From Thorsellia kenyensis (lineage in GTDB: Bacteria; Pseudomonadota; Gammaproteobacteria; Enterobacterales; Thorselliaceae): 64,000 nt of DNA. The notes below the pieces were generated by a model. It was not told the origin of the DNA and made no database searches. It saw only the letters and a list, made by a program, of their open reading frames with translations. The stretch covers positions 1 through 64,000 of the forward strand of contig NZ_JBHLXE010000100.1 of NCBI RefSeq assembly GCF_042432445.1. The letters run 5' to 3'. Below, in pieces: positions 46,037 through 55,358 of the stretch. The position numbers and the translations under genes were made by a program. Each line of letters opens with the position of its first letter. Position 1 is the stretch's first letter.

Positions 46037-46393
46037 GTGAACACAAAAGTCATTAAACACGCAGGTGCACTTGGAAAAAAAGGAATCTTAGATTGGGTTC
46101 TCCTTCGAGCGACTGCACTCATCATCTCTTTTTACGCAATATACGTTGTTTCCTTTTTAGTATTTGCTGACATCAATTATGAAAGTTGGACTCGTTTTTT
46201 TACTTCTCCAACCACTAAAGTATTCACACTTATCACCTTGGTCTGTATACTTTGTCATGCTTGGATTGGTTTATGGCAGGTAATCACTGACTATATTAAG
46301 CCTTTTGCGCTTAAATTTTTATTACAAGTTATTGTAATTTTTGTCCTTGCTTCTTATGTATTGTACGGTGTTACCGTGCTTTGGAGTGTTTAA
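46037..46393 (+). CDS. sdhD: Succinate dehydrogenase membrane anchor subunit
   Basis: A 118-residue three-helix anchor (E. coli SdhD 115). Family wording includes GILDWVLLRATALI, CHAWIGLWQVITDYIKP and a C-terminal VLYGVTVLWSV. The GTG start follows AAGGAGCCATT, 9 bases after the sdhC stop, and the sdhA ATG directly follows its stop. With SdhC it binds heme b and ubiquinone. Confidence 0.96.
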   Translation: MNTKVIKHAGALGKKGILDWVLLRATALIISFYAIYVVSFLVFADINYESWTRFFTSPTTKVFTLITLVCILCHAWIGLWQVITDYIKPFALKFLLQVIVIFVLASYVLYGVTVLWSV

Positions 46394-48160
46394 ATGCAAC
46401 TTCCTATTAAAGAATTCGATGCTGTTGTTATTGGTGCCGGTGGTGCAGGAATGCGCGCTGCATTACAAATTTCACAAAATGGCTTTTCATGTGCCTTAAT
46501 TTCTAAAGTATTCCCGACTCGTTCTCATACTGTATCTGCTCAAGGTGGAATCACCGTAGCACTTGGTAATTCTCATGAGGACGATTGGCAATGGCATATG
46601 TATGACACGGTTAAAGGTTCTGACTATATTGGTGATCAAGATGCCATCGAATATATGTGTAATACAGGCCCTGAAGCCATATTGGAATTAGAACATATGG
46701 GCTTGCCATTCTCTAGACTAGAAGATGGCAGAATTTATCAACGTCCTTTTGGCGGTCAGTCTAAAAATTTTGGTGGTGAGCAAGCGGCAAGAACTGCTGC
46801 TGCTGCAGATAGAACAGGTCATGCCCTTTTGCATACGTTGTACCAACAAAATATTAAAAACAAAACAAATATTTTTTCCGAGTGGTACTCTCTTGATCTC
46901 GTAAAAAATCAAGATGGAGCAATTGTTGGCTGTACCGCACTTTGCATTGAAACCGGTGAGATTGTTTATTTTAAATCAAAAGTTACTATTCTCGCGACTG
47001 GTGGTGCTGGCCGTATTTATCAATCAACGACTAATGCACACATCAATACCGGTGATGGTGTTGGTATGGCATTAAGAGCTGGTGTACCAGTTCAAGACAT
47101 GGAAATGTGGCAATTTCACCCAACAGGAATAGCTGGAGCAGGTGTCCTTGTAACAGAAGGTTGCCGTGGTGAAGGTGGTTACCTGTTAAATAACCAAGGT
47201 GAACGTTTCATGGAACGCTACGCACCTAATGCTAAAGATCTTGCTGGCCGAGATGTGGTTGCTCGTTCAATTATGATTGAAATTCGTGAAGGTCGAGGTT
47301 GTGATGGCCCATGGGGACCACATGCAAAATTAAAACTTGACCATTTAGGTAAAGATGTTCTTGAATCACGCCTACCAGGTATACTTGAACTATCTAGAAC
47401 TTTCGCACACGTAGACCCTGTAAAAGAGCCTATCCCTGTCATTCCGACTTGCCATTACATGATGGGTGGTATACCAACCAAAGTTTCAGGTCAAGCGATT
47501 CGTGTTAATGCTAAAGGCGAAGATGAAATCATTCCTGGATTATTTGCTGTTGGTGAAATTGCTTGTGTATCTGTCCATGGTGCAAATCGTTTAGGTGGCA
47601 ATTCACTTTTGGATCTTGTAGTGTTTGGACGCGCAGCTGGACTTCATCTTGCCGAATCAATTAAAGAACAAGGTGAACTTCGCGCGGCAAGTGAATCTGA
47701 TATTGAAGCATCACTGACTCGTATCAATCGCTGGGAAAATACTAAAACAGGTGAAGATCCGGTTCAAATTAGAAAAGATCTCCAGTCTTGCATGCAAAAC
47801 AACTTCTCTGTTTTCAGAGAAGGCGAAGCAATGGCTCAAGGACTCGAAGAATTAAAAACCATACGTGAGCGCCTAGCAAATGCCAAACTTGATGATAATT
47901 CAAAAGAATTTAATACTCAACGTATTGAATGCTTAGAACTAGATAACCTAATGGCTACAGCAATCGCTACTGCATATTCAGCAAATTATAGAACGGAAAG
48001 TCGTGGTGCTCATAGCCGATTTGACTATCCTGAGCGTGATGATGCAAATTGGTTATGCCACTCATTATTTAAACCAGAAACTGAAGAAATGACACGACGA
48101 GAAGTCAACATGCAGCCTAAATTGCGTGAAGCATTTCCTCCTAAAGTTCGCTCTTACTAA
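46394..48160 (+). CDS. sdhA: Succinate dehydrogenase flavoprotein subunit
   Basis: Exactly 588 residues, as in E. coli. The FAD-binding GAGGAGMRAAL, the covalent-flavin His H45 in SHTVSAQGG, and the active-site segments HPTGIAGAG, RGEGGYL and HGANRLGGNSLLDL are all intact. It oxidises succinate to fumarate in complex II at the inner face of the cytoplasmic membrane. Start adjacent to the sdhD stop; co-transcribed. Confidence 0.98.
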   Translation: MQLPIKEFDAVVIGAGGAGMRAALQISQNGFSCALISKVFPTRSHTVSAQGGITVALGNSHEDDWQWHMYDTVKGSDYIGDQDAIEYMCNTGPEAILELEHMGLPFSRLEDGRIYQRPFGGQSKNFGGEQAARTAAAADRTGHALLHTLYQQNIKNKTNIFSEWYSLDLVKNQDGAIVGCTALCIETGEIVYFKSKVTILATGGAGRIYQSTTNAHINTGDGVGMALRAGVPVQDMEMWQFHPTGIAGAGVLVTEGCRGEGGYLLNNQGERFMERYAPNAKDLAGRDVVARSIMIEIREGRGCDGPWGPHAKLKLDHLGKDVLESRLPGILELSRTFAHVDPVKEPIPVIPTCHYMMGGIPTKVSGQAIRVNAKGEDEIIPGLFAVGEIACVSVHGANRLGGNSLLDLVVFGRAAGLHLAESIKEQGELRAASESDIEASLTRINRWENTKTGEDPVQIRKDLQSCMQNNFSVFREGEAMAQGLEELKTIRERLANAKLDDNSKEFNTQRIECLELDNLMATAIATAYSANYRTESRGAHSRFDYPERDDANWLCHSLFKPETEEMTRREVNMQPKLREAFPPKVRSY

Positions 48161-48182
48161 TTGATTATTTAGGAAATAACAG

Positions 48183-48899
48183 ATGAAAATTCAATTTTCT
48201 ATATACCGATACAATCCAGATGTTGATAAAAAACCTCGTATGCAAGACTACAGCCTTGAAGTGCCTGAAGGTCGTGACATGATGGTGTTAGATGCTCTTA
48301 TTTTGCTAAAAGAGCAAGACCCAAGTCTCTCTTTTAGACGCTCATGCCGAGAAGGTGTTTGTGGTTCAGATGGTGTCAATATGAATGGTAAAAATGGATT
48401 GGCTTGTGTCACTCCACTCTCATCCCTACAAAAAACTGGCAAACCAATCGTCATAAGGCCACTACCAGGTTTACCTGTTGTACGTGATCTTATTGTAGAT
48501 ATGGCCCAGTTTTATACTCAGTATGAAAAAATAAAACCTTATATCATCACTGATGGCGCTCAAGCGCCTGAACGTGAGTACCTTCAATCACCAGAGGAAA
48601 GAGAGAAACTTGACGGGTTATACGAATGCATCATGTGTGCTTGTTGTTCAACATCTTGTCCTTCTTTTTGGTGGAACCCCGATAAATTTATCGGTCCTGC
48701 TGGCTTACTCGCAGCTTATCGTTTTTTGATAGATAGCCGCGATACACAAACGCAAAGCCGTTTAGAGGGCTTAGACGATGCATTTAGTGTATTCAGATGC
48801 CATGGAATAATGAACTGCGTTAGCGTTTGTCCAAAAGGGCTGAATCCGACACAAGCCATCGGACAGATAAAATCGATGCTATTATCTAAAAGCGCGTAA
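48183..48899 (+). CDS. sdhB: Succinate dehydrogenase iron-sulfur subunit
   Basis: A 238-residue subunit, the E. coli length. The 2Fe-2S site is SCREGVCGSDG with a later Cys in NGLACVTP. The 4Fe-4S and 3Fe-4S sites are CIMCACCSTSCP and CHGIMNCVSVCPKGLNP. It passes electrons from the flavin to ubiquinone. It follows sdhA by 22 bases. A terminator hairpin comes right after its stop. Confidence 0.98.
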   Translation: MKIQFSIYRYNPDVDKKPRMQDYSLEVPEGRDMMVLDALILLKEQDPSLSFRRSCREGVCGSDGVNMNGKNGLACVTPLSSLQKTGKPIVIRPLPGLPVVRDLIVDMAQFYTQYEKIKPYIITDGAQAPEREYLQSPEEREKLDGLYECIMCACCSTSCPSFWWNPDKFIGPAGLLAAYRFLIDSRDTQTQSRLEGLDDAFSVFRCHGIMNCVSVCPKGLNPTQAIGQIKSMLLSKSA

Positions 48900-48902
48900 T
48901 TC

Positions 48903-48933
48903 AACTGGCTTAGTTAAGACTAAGCCTTTTTTA
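48903..48933 (+). terminator. Intrinsic terminator-like hairpin between sdhB and sucA
   Basis: GGCTTAGT (48907-48914), TAAG, ACTAAGCC (48919-48926), then TTTTTT. It lies between the sdhB stop and the sucA ATG (61 bases). It would reduce readthrough from sdh into suc. Confidence 0.85.
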
Positions 48934-48960
48934 ATTGACTATCTTAGGGAATCGTTTGCT

Positions 48961-51756
48961 ATGCAAAACAACTTGATGAAAGATTGGCTAGATAACTCCT
49001 ACCTTGCAGGTGCAAACCAAGGGTATATTGAAGACTTATATGAATCTTATTTAGAAGACCCAAATTCTGTTGAAACCAGCTGGAGACAAATATTTGAGTC
49101 CATTCCAAATTCAGGTAAAACTGAAGTAGCGCATTCAGCGCTAAGAGACTATTTTAGAGAAGCAGCTAAAAAACCTCTGTCCGCTCTTGCATCAGGCTCA
49201 ACCAACAGTGAATCCGCTGCAAAACAGATTCGTGTCATGGAACTTATCGATGCATTTAGAATTCGTGGTCATCAAGCGGCTAGCTTAGATCCTTTAGGAT
49301 TATGGGAAAGACCGGAAGTCAATGAATTATCATTAGCGTATCATCAACTATCAGAAAACGATCTTGAAACTTCATTTAATGTGGGAACTTTTGCCTCTGG
49401 TAAAGAAAGCATGAAATTGAAAGATATTTATGCTGCTTTAAAAGGCACTTATTGTCAAAACATTGGCGCTGAATATATGTATTTAACCAGCACTGAAGAA
49501 AAGCGCTGGATTCAGCAGCGCCTCGAATCTGTCAATGGACAACCTAGCTTTTCTGCGGAAGAGAAAAAACGTTTTCTAAATGAATTAACTGCAGCGGATG
49601 GTTTAGAGCGCTACTTAGGTGCTAAATTTCCTGGAGCAAAACGTTTTTCTCTTGAAGGGGGGGATGCGTTAATCCCTATGCTAAAGGAGATCATTCGCCA
49701 TGGCGGCAACCAAGGTGTAAGAGAAGTTGTTTTAGGTATGGCGCATCGTGGTCGCTTAAATGTTTTGGTAAATGTTCTAGGTAAAAGACCTGCAGAACTA
49801 TTTGATGAATTTGCTGGTAAACACGATCACCACTTAGGGACGGGCGATGTAAAATACCACCAAGGTTTCTCATCAGACTTCTTTACTAATGGCGGAAATG
49901 TCCATTTAGCACTGGCATTTAACCCTTCACATCTAGAAATTGTGAGTCCAGTCGTAATGGGTTCTGTGCGCGCCAGACGTGACAGACTGCCCGCAGGATC
50001 TAACGTACTTCCTATCACTATCCATGGTGACTCTGCAGTTGCGGGGCAAGGTGTTGTACAAGAAACATTAAATATGTCACAAGCCAGAGGATATGAAGTC
50101 GGTGGTACTGTACGTATTGTTATCAATAACCAAATTGGTTTTACAACATCAAATCCACAAGATACTCGTTCAACAGAATACTGCACAGACATAGCCAAAA
50201 TGGTCCAAGCGCCAATTTTCCATGTTAATGCAGATGATCCAGAAGCCGTTATTTTTGTATCAAAACTCGCTCTAGATTTTAGAAACACCTTCAAAAAAGA
50301 TGTGATGATAGATTTAGTTTGTTACCGTCGTCATGGCCATAATGAAGCCGATGAACCTAATGCAACACAACCTATAATGTATCAAAAAATAAAGAAACAT
50401 CCTACACCAAGACAAGTCTATGCTGATACATTGATTGCTAGAAATGAAATTAACCATGAATTAGCAAATCAAATGGCTAATGAGTATAGAGATGCATTAG
50501 ATAAAGGCGATTGTGTTGTAGCTGAATGGCGTCCTATGGCTGCCCTGCCTGTCTCTTGGCAATCTTACTTAAATCGTGATTGGGATGAGGCGTATGCAAG
50601 CAAAGTAGAAATTACTCGCCTACAGGATTTAGCTAAACGTATTAGCGAAATTCCAACTCACATCACAGCACACCCCCGTGTAGCTAAAATCTATCAAGAT
50701 CGAGCAGAAATGGCTGCAGGCACAAAACCATTTGATTGGGGCGCAGCTGAAACTTTAGCGTATGCCACTTTGGTAGATGAGCATATTCCTGTGCGAATTT
50801 CAGGTGAAGATGCTGGTCGTGGTACATTTTTCCACCGCCATGCAGTTATCCACAGCCAGACTGATGGGGATGCGTACATCCCTCTTAAAAATGTTCATAA
50901 CACGCAGGGTGTTTTTAATGTGTGGGATTCTGTATTATCAGAAGAAGCAGTACTTGCTTTTGAATACGGTTATTCAACTGCTGAACCAAGAGTACTTAAT
51001 ATTTGGGAAGCACAATTTGGTGATTTTGCGAATGGTGCCCAAGTGGTAATCGATCAATTTATCAGTTCTGGCGAACAAAAATGGGGCCGTTTGTGTGGTC
51101 TAGTCATGCTTTTACCACATGGTTATGAAGGTCAAGGCCCTGAGCATTCTTCTGCAAGGTTAGAACGCTATTTACAGCTATGTGCTGAACAAAACATGCA
51201 AGTATGTATTCCTTCTACCCCTGCTCAAGTTTATCACATGTTACGTAGACAGATGCTTCGTCCAATGAGAAGACCGCTTGTGGTCATGTCTCCTAAATCA
51301 CTACTAAGACATCCTCTTGCGACTTCTTCGTTAGAAGAACTCGCGAATGGTACGTTCCAAAATGTCATTGATGAAATTGACACAATCAATGCTAAAGATG
51401 TGTCTCGAGTGATTTTATGCTCTGGAAAAGTTTACTACGATTTGCTTGAAAAACGCCGTGAGGATAAATTAAATCATGTTGCAATTGTTCGCATAGAACA
51501 ACTCTACCCTTTCCCTCGTAAAGAATTACAGGGGATATTAAGTAAATATCAACATGTAAAAGATTGGATTTGGTGTCAAGAAGAGCCACTTAACCAAGGT
51601 GCATGGTATTGCTCACAACATAATTTCAGAGAAGCAATTCCTGAAGGTGCTTCATTGCGTTATGCGGGTAGACCAGCATCGGCTTCTCCAGCAGTCGGTT
51701 ATACGTCTGTTCACCAAGAGCAGCAGACGGCTCTTGTCACAGATGCATTAAATTAA
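48961..51756 (+). CDS. sucA: 2-oxoglutarate dehydrogenase E1 component
   Basis: A 931-residue thiamine-diphosphate enzyme (E. coli SucA 933). It carries LDNSYLAGANQGYIEDLYE at the N-terminus (E2/E1o specific), GMAHRGRLNVLVNVLGK, and IVINNQIGFTTSNP and HVNADDPEAVIFV in the ThDP-binding region. It decarboxylates 2-oxoglutarate and passes the succinyl group to the lipoyl arm of SucB. The start has a GGGA site. It is first in the sucABCD cluster downstream of sdhB but separated from it by a terminator. Confidence 0.97.
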   Translation: MQNNLMKDWLDNSYLAGANQGYIEDLYESYLEDPNSVETSWRQIFESIPNSGKTEVAHSALRDYFREAAKKPLSALASGSTNSESAAKQIRVMELIDAFRIRGHQAASLDPLGLWERPEVNELSLAYHQLSENDLETSFNVGTFASGKESMKLKDIYAALKGTYCQNIGAEYMYLTSTEEKRWIQQRLESVNGQPSFSAEEKKRFLNELTAADGLERYLGAKFPGAKRFSLEGGDALIPMLKEIIRHGGNQGVREVVLGMAHRGRLNVLVNVLGKRPAELFDEFAGKHDHHLGTGDVKYHQGFSSDFFTNGGNVHLALAFNPSHLEIVSPVVMGSVRARRDRLPAGSNVLPITIHGDSAVAGQGVVQETLNMSQARGYEVGGTVRIVINNQIGFTTSNPQDTRSTEYCTDIAKMVQAPIFHVNADDPEAVIFVSKLALDFRNTFKKDVMIDLVCYRRHGHNEADEPNATQPIMYQKIKKHPTPRQVYADTLIARNEINHELANQMANEYRDALDKGDCVVAEWRPMAALPVSWQSYLNRDWDEAYASKVEITRLQDLAKRISEIPTHITAHPRVAKIYQDRAEMAAGTKPFDWGAAETLAYATLVDEHIPVRISGEDAGRGTFFHRHAVIHSQTDGDAYIPLKNVHNTQGVFNVWDSVLSEEAVLAFEYGYSTAEPRVLNIWEAQFGDFANGAQVVIDQFISSGEQKWGRLCGLVMLLPHGYEGQGPEHSSARLERYLQLCAEQNMQVCIPSTPAQVYHMLRRQMLRPMRRPLVVMSPKSLLRHPLATSSLEELANGTFQNVIDEIDTINAKDVSRVILCSGKVYYDLLEKRREDKLNHVAIVRIEQLYPFPRKELQGILSKYQHVKDWIWCQEEPLNQGAWYCSQHNFREAIPEGASLRYAGRPASASPAVGYTSVHQEQQTALVTDALN

Positions 51757-51762
51757 TCATTA

Positions 51763-51790
51763 TGATGTTTAGACTTAACTCTAAACATCA
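51763..51790 (+). other. Perfect hairpin between sucA and sucB
   Basis: TGATGTTTAGA (51763-51773) pairs perfectly with TCTAAACATCA (51780-51790), 11 bp around CTTAAC. No T-run follows on either strand, so it is more likely an RNA stabilising or processing structure than a terminator. Confidence 0.6.
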
Positions 51791-51836
51791 AAGAAAGAAT
51801 AATAACCATTTATATCTATAATGAAAGGATCAAATT

Positions 51837-53024
51837 ATGAGCAACTATGACATACTCGTCCCCGTTCTACCTGAATCCGTTGCTGATGCAACTATTGCCA
51901 CCTGGCATAAAAAAGTGGGCGATACCGTCAATCGTGATGAAGTAATTGTTGAAATAGAAACAGATAAAGTTGTTTTAGAAGTGCCGGCTCAAGACAGTGG
52001 TGTTATTGAATCTATCAGTGCTGAAGAAGGTGCAACAGTGTTAGGTCAGCAAGTGATTGGACGCGTTAAAATAGGCACTGTTTCTGCAGCGCCTATTGCA
52101 ACTGCACCACAACCTCAGGCTTTTGAATCACTGAATGATGACTCAACACATGATGCCTTGAGTCCAAGTGTCCGTCGTCTAATTGCCGAGCATAATCTTG
52201 ATGTATCAGGTATTAAAGGGACAGGTGTTGATAATAGACTCACTAAAGAAGATGTTGAAAAACATTTAGCTAAGCAAAAAACAGGTAATAAAGCAGCTGA
52301 AATTGAACCGATTACAGCAGGGTTAAGGGAAGAGAAACGTGTTCCTATGACTCGTTTACGTAAACGTATCGCAGAACGCTTACTAGAGGCTAAAAACAGT
52401 ACTGCAATGCTGACGACATTTAATGAAGTCAATATGAAACCTATTATGGCACTGCGCAAACAGTACGGAGAAGCTTTTGAAAAACGTCATGGTGTCAGAT
52501 TAGGCTTCATGTCATTTTACGTCAAAGCTGTTGTTGAAGCACTTAAACGCTATCCAGAAGTCAATGCCTCAATTGATGGTGATGATGTAATTTACCGTAA
52601 CTTTTTTGATATAAGCATCGCAGTATCTACCCCTAGAGGTTTAGTCACTCCTGTATTAAGAAATGCTGAACTTTTAGGTATGGCGGACATTGAAAAAGGA
52701 ATCAAAGCATTAGCCGTCAAAGGCCAAGATGGTAAATTAACCGTTGAAGAACTTACTGGCGGTAATTTTACAATAACAAACGGTGGTGTTTTTGGTTCAT
52801 TGATGTCAACACCTATCATCAACCCACCACAAAGTGCTATCTTAGGGATGCATGCAATCAAAGATAGGCCGATGGCAGTGAATGGCCAAGTTGAAATTTT
52901 GCCGATGATGTACCTAGCACTTTCTTACGATCATAGAATTATCGATGGACGTGAATCCGTAGGTTTCTTAGTTACTGTTAAAGAGTTACTAGAAGATCCA
53001 ACACGTTTGATGTTAGATGTTTAA
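51837..53024 (+). CDS. sucB: Dihydrolipoyl succinyltransferase (E2 of 2-oxoglutarate dehydrogenase)
   Basis: A 395-residue E2 (E. coli SucB 405) with one lipoyl domain (lipoylated K44 in ETDKVVLEVP), an E3-binding domain (about 100-140, SPSVRRLIAEH) and the catalytic core ending SYDHRIIDGRESVGFL with H366 and D370. It transfers succinyl to CoA. The linkers are slightly shorter than in E. coli. It follows sucA by 80 bases, with a hairpin in the gap. Confidence 0.97.
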   Translation: MSNYDILVPVLPESVADATIATWHKKVGDTVNRDEVIVEIETDKVVLEVPAQDSGVIESISAEEGATVLGQQVIGRVKIGTVSAAPIATAPQPQAFESLNDDSTHDALSPSVRRLIAEHNLDVSGIKGTGVDNRLTKEDVEKHLAKQKTGNKAAEIEPITAGLREEKRVPMTRLRKRIAERLLEAKNSTAMLTTFNEVNMKPIMALRKQYGEAFEKRHGVRLGFMSFYVKAVVEALKRYPEVNASIDGDDVIYRNFFDISIAVSTPRGLVTPVLRNAELLGMADIEKGIKALAVKGQDGKLTVEELTGGNFTITNGGVFGSLMSTPIINPPQSAILGMHAIKDRPMAVNGQVEILPMMYLALSYDHRIIDGRESVGFLVTVKELLEDPTRLMLDV

Positions 53025-53041
53025 ATTAAGACGTTTTCCAT

Positions 53042-53075
53042 GAAGTGTGCTATTTATTAGCACATTTTATTTTAG
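53042..53075 (+). terminator. Terminator-like hairpin between sucB and sucC
   Basis: TGTGCTA (53046-53052), TTTAT, TAGCACA (53058-53064), followed by TTTTATTTTA. It may give partial termination before sucCD. Confidence 0.65.
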
Positions 53076-53130
53076 ATTTTGTGGTAACGAATACCATAAA
53101 TTTTTCTCACTCAATTAAGGAATATACAGA

Positions 53131-54291
53131 ATGAACTTACACGAGTATCAAGCAAAACAATTATTCGCAAGCTACGGCATGCCTGTTCCAGTAGGTTATG
53201 CATGCTCTTCACCAAAAGAAGCTGAAGAAGCAGCGTCAAAAATTGGTGGTAACCACTGGGTAGTCAAATGCCAAGTTCACGCAGGTGGACGTGGTAAAGC
53301 GGGTGGTGTTCGCTTAGTAAAATCTAAAGAAGAAATTAGAAGTTTTGCTGAAGAGTGGTTAGGCAAAAACCTGATCACTTACCAAACTGATGCTAATGGT
53401 CAACCAGTTAACCAAATCCTTGTTGAGAATGCGACTGATATTGCTAAAGAGCTTTACCTTGGTGCTGTAGTAGATAGAGCGACACGTCGTGTTGTATTCA
53501 TGGCTTCAACAGAAGGTGGTGTTGAAATCGAAAAAGTTGCCGAAGAAACGCCTCACCTAATTCACAAAATGGTTATAGATCCACTAACTGGACCACAGCC
53601 ATACCAAGGCCGTGAATTAGCATTTAAGTTAGGATTAAACCCAAAACAAGTGACACAATTTAGCAAAATTTTCATGGGATTAGCCAATTTGTTCATCGAA
53701 TGTGATTTAGCACTAGTTGAAATAAACCCGCTAGTTATTACTACCGCTGACGATTTAATTTGTTTAGATGGTAAATTAGCTGCTGATGGCAATGCTTTAT
53801 ATCGTCAAGCTCAATTAAGAGAAATGCGTGATCCTTCTCAAGAAGATGCGCGTGAGTCACGTGCCGCTCAATGGGAGCTTAACTATGTTGCTCTCGACGG
53901 TAATATAGGCTGTATGGTTAACGGTGCTGGTCTTGCTATGGGGACAATGGACATTGTAAAACTTCATGGTGGTGAGCCCGCTAACTTCTTAGATGTGGGT
54001 GGTGGTGCTACTAAAGAACGTGTTACAGAAGCATTTAAAATAATTTTATCTGATGAGAATGTTAAAGCTGTTCTAGTAAACATTTTTGGTGGTATTGTTC
54101 GTTGCGATCTTATTGCTGATGGTATCATCGGTGCAGTAGAAGAAGTCGGTGTGTCAGTTCCTGTAGTTGTTCGTCTTGAAGGTAATAACGCTGAACTGGG
54201 TGCTAAAAAACTCGCTGATAGTGGATTAAATATTATTGCCGCAACCAGTTTAACTGATGCCGCGAAACAAGTTGTTAATGCTGCAAAATAA
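53131..54291 (+). CDS. sucC: Succinyl-CoA synthetase beta subunit
   Basis: A 386-residue ATP-grasp enzyme (E. coli SucC 388): MNLHEYQAKQLFASYG, VHAGGRGKAGGV, and the nucleotide-binding region EINPLVITTADDLICLDGK. NIFGGIVRCD is the CoA-phosphohistidine contact segment. With SucD it makes succinate and ATP from succinyl-CoA. It lies 106 bases after sucB behind a terminator-like hairpin and 15 bases before sucD. Confidence 0.98.
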   Translation: MNLHEYQAKQLFASYGMPVPVGYACSSPKEAEEAASKIGGNHWVVKCQVHAGGRGKAGGVRLVKSKEEIRSFAEEWLGKNLITYQTDANGQPVNQILVENATDIAKELYLGAVVDRATRRVVFMASTEGGVEIEKVAEETPHLIHKMVIDPLTGPQPYQGRELAFKLGLNPKQVTQFSKIFMGLANLFIECDLALVEINPLVITTADDLICLDGKLAADGNALYRQAQLREMRDPSQEDARESRAAQWELNYVALDGNIGCMVNGAGLAMGTMDIVKLHGGEPANFLDVGGGATKERVTEAFKIILSDENVKAVLVNIFGGIVRCDLIADGIIGAVEEVGVSVPVVVRLEGNNAELGAKKLADSGLNIIAATSLTDAAKQVVNAAK

Positions 54292-54306
54292 TCATAGGAG
54301 CTTTAG

Positions 54307-55182
54307 ATGTCAATTTTAATAAACAAAGATACCAAAGTCATTTGCCAGGGTTTTACTGGTAGTCAAGGAACATTCCACTCAGAGCAAGCCATAGCTTATG
54401 GAACTAAAATGGTAGGTGGCGTCACCCCAGGTAAAGGTGGTACTACACATTTAGGTCTTCCTGTATTTAATACCGTGCGTGAAGCAGTAGAAAAAACAGG
54501 TGCTACAGCTTCCGTTATCTATGTCCCTGCCCCTTTTTGTAAAGACTCTATTTTAGAAGCTATTGATGCAGGAATTGAACTTATTGTTTGTATCACTGAA
54601 GGCATACCAACATTAGATATGCTTATTGTCAAGGAAAAGGTCGCACAATCTGGTGTAAGAATGATAGGCCCTAACTGCCCAGGTGTCATCACTCCAGGAG
54701 AATGTAAAATAGGGATCATGCCAGGTCATATTCATCTAGCAGGAAAAGTGGGTATCGTTTCTCGTTCTGGTACATTAACTTATGAAGCTGTAAAACAAAC
54801 AACTGACATTGGCTTAGGTCAATCAACTTGTGTGGGTATTGGTGGCGATCCTATCCCTGGTTCAAACTTTATTGATATCCTTGCAATGTTTGAAAAAGAT
54901 CCCCAAACAGAAGTTATCGTAATGATAGGTGAAATCGGTGGCAGTGCTGAGGAAGAAGCTGCTGCATTCATAAAAGCTAATGTTACAAAACCTGTTGTTG
55001 GTTATATTGCGGGAGTAACTGCACCTAAAGGTAAGCGTATGGGACATGCTGGTGCAATTATTGCAGGCGGAAAAGGTACAGCAGATGAAAAATTTGCTGC
55101 TCTTGAAGCTGCTGGTGTAAAAACTGTTCGTAGCCTTGCTGATATAGGTGATGCAGTACTCGCTGTTCATAAGAAAAAATAG
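54307..55182 (+). CDS. sucD: Succinyl-CoA synthetase alpha subunit
   Basis: A 291-residue subunit (E. coli SucD 289). A CoA-binding Rossmann domain (VICQGFTGSQGTFH) precedes the ligase domain, and the phosphorylated His is H247 in GHAGAIIAGG. It binds CoA and carries the phosphohistidine intermediate. ATAGGAG precedes the ATG, 15 bases after sucC. It ends the sdh-suc cluster and is followed by a strong terminator. Confidence 0.98.
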   Translation: MSILINKDTKVICQGFTGSQGTFHSEQAIAYGTKMVGGVTPGKGGTTHLGLPVFNTVREAVEKTGATASVIYVPAPFCKDSILEAIDAGIELIVCITEGIPTLDMLIVKEKVAQSGVRMIGPNCPGVITPGECKIGIMPGHIHLAGKVGIVSRSGTLTYEAVKQTTDIGLGQSTCVGIGGDPIPGSNFIDILAMFEKDPQTEVIVMIGEIGGSAEEEAAAFIKANVTKPVVGYIAGVTAPKGKRMGHAGAIIAGGKGTADEKFAALEAAGVKTVRSLADIGDAVLAVHKKK

Positions 55183-55206
55183 CAATATACTAAATAAAGT
55201 CTACTT

Positions 55207-55240
55207 TTTAAAGCCTCTTTTAGAGGCTTTTTTTTAAAAC
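55207..55240 (+). terminator. Intrinsic terminator after sucD
   Basis: AAGCCTC (55211-55217), TTTTA, GAGGCTT (55223-55229) followed by eight T. Ends the suc cluster. Confidence 0.9.
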
Positions 55241-55358
55241 ACGTGTCAGCAAAAAAAGAGATATTTTATCTAATAAATTATGCGAATAGAAATAAAATAC
55301 CATAAATATATCGAAAATTTATTGCCTCTTTAATAGCTTAATACCGTTATAAGTTATA

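Noticed and set aside
49827..50294. 155-codon antisense frame inside sucA
   Set aside because: Lies wholly within the conserved sucA coding sequence on the opposite strand; no independent support.
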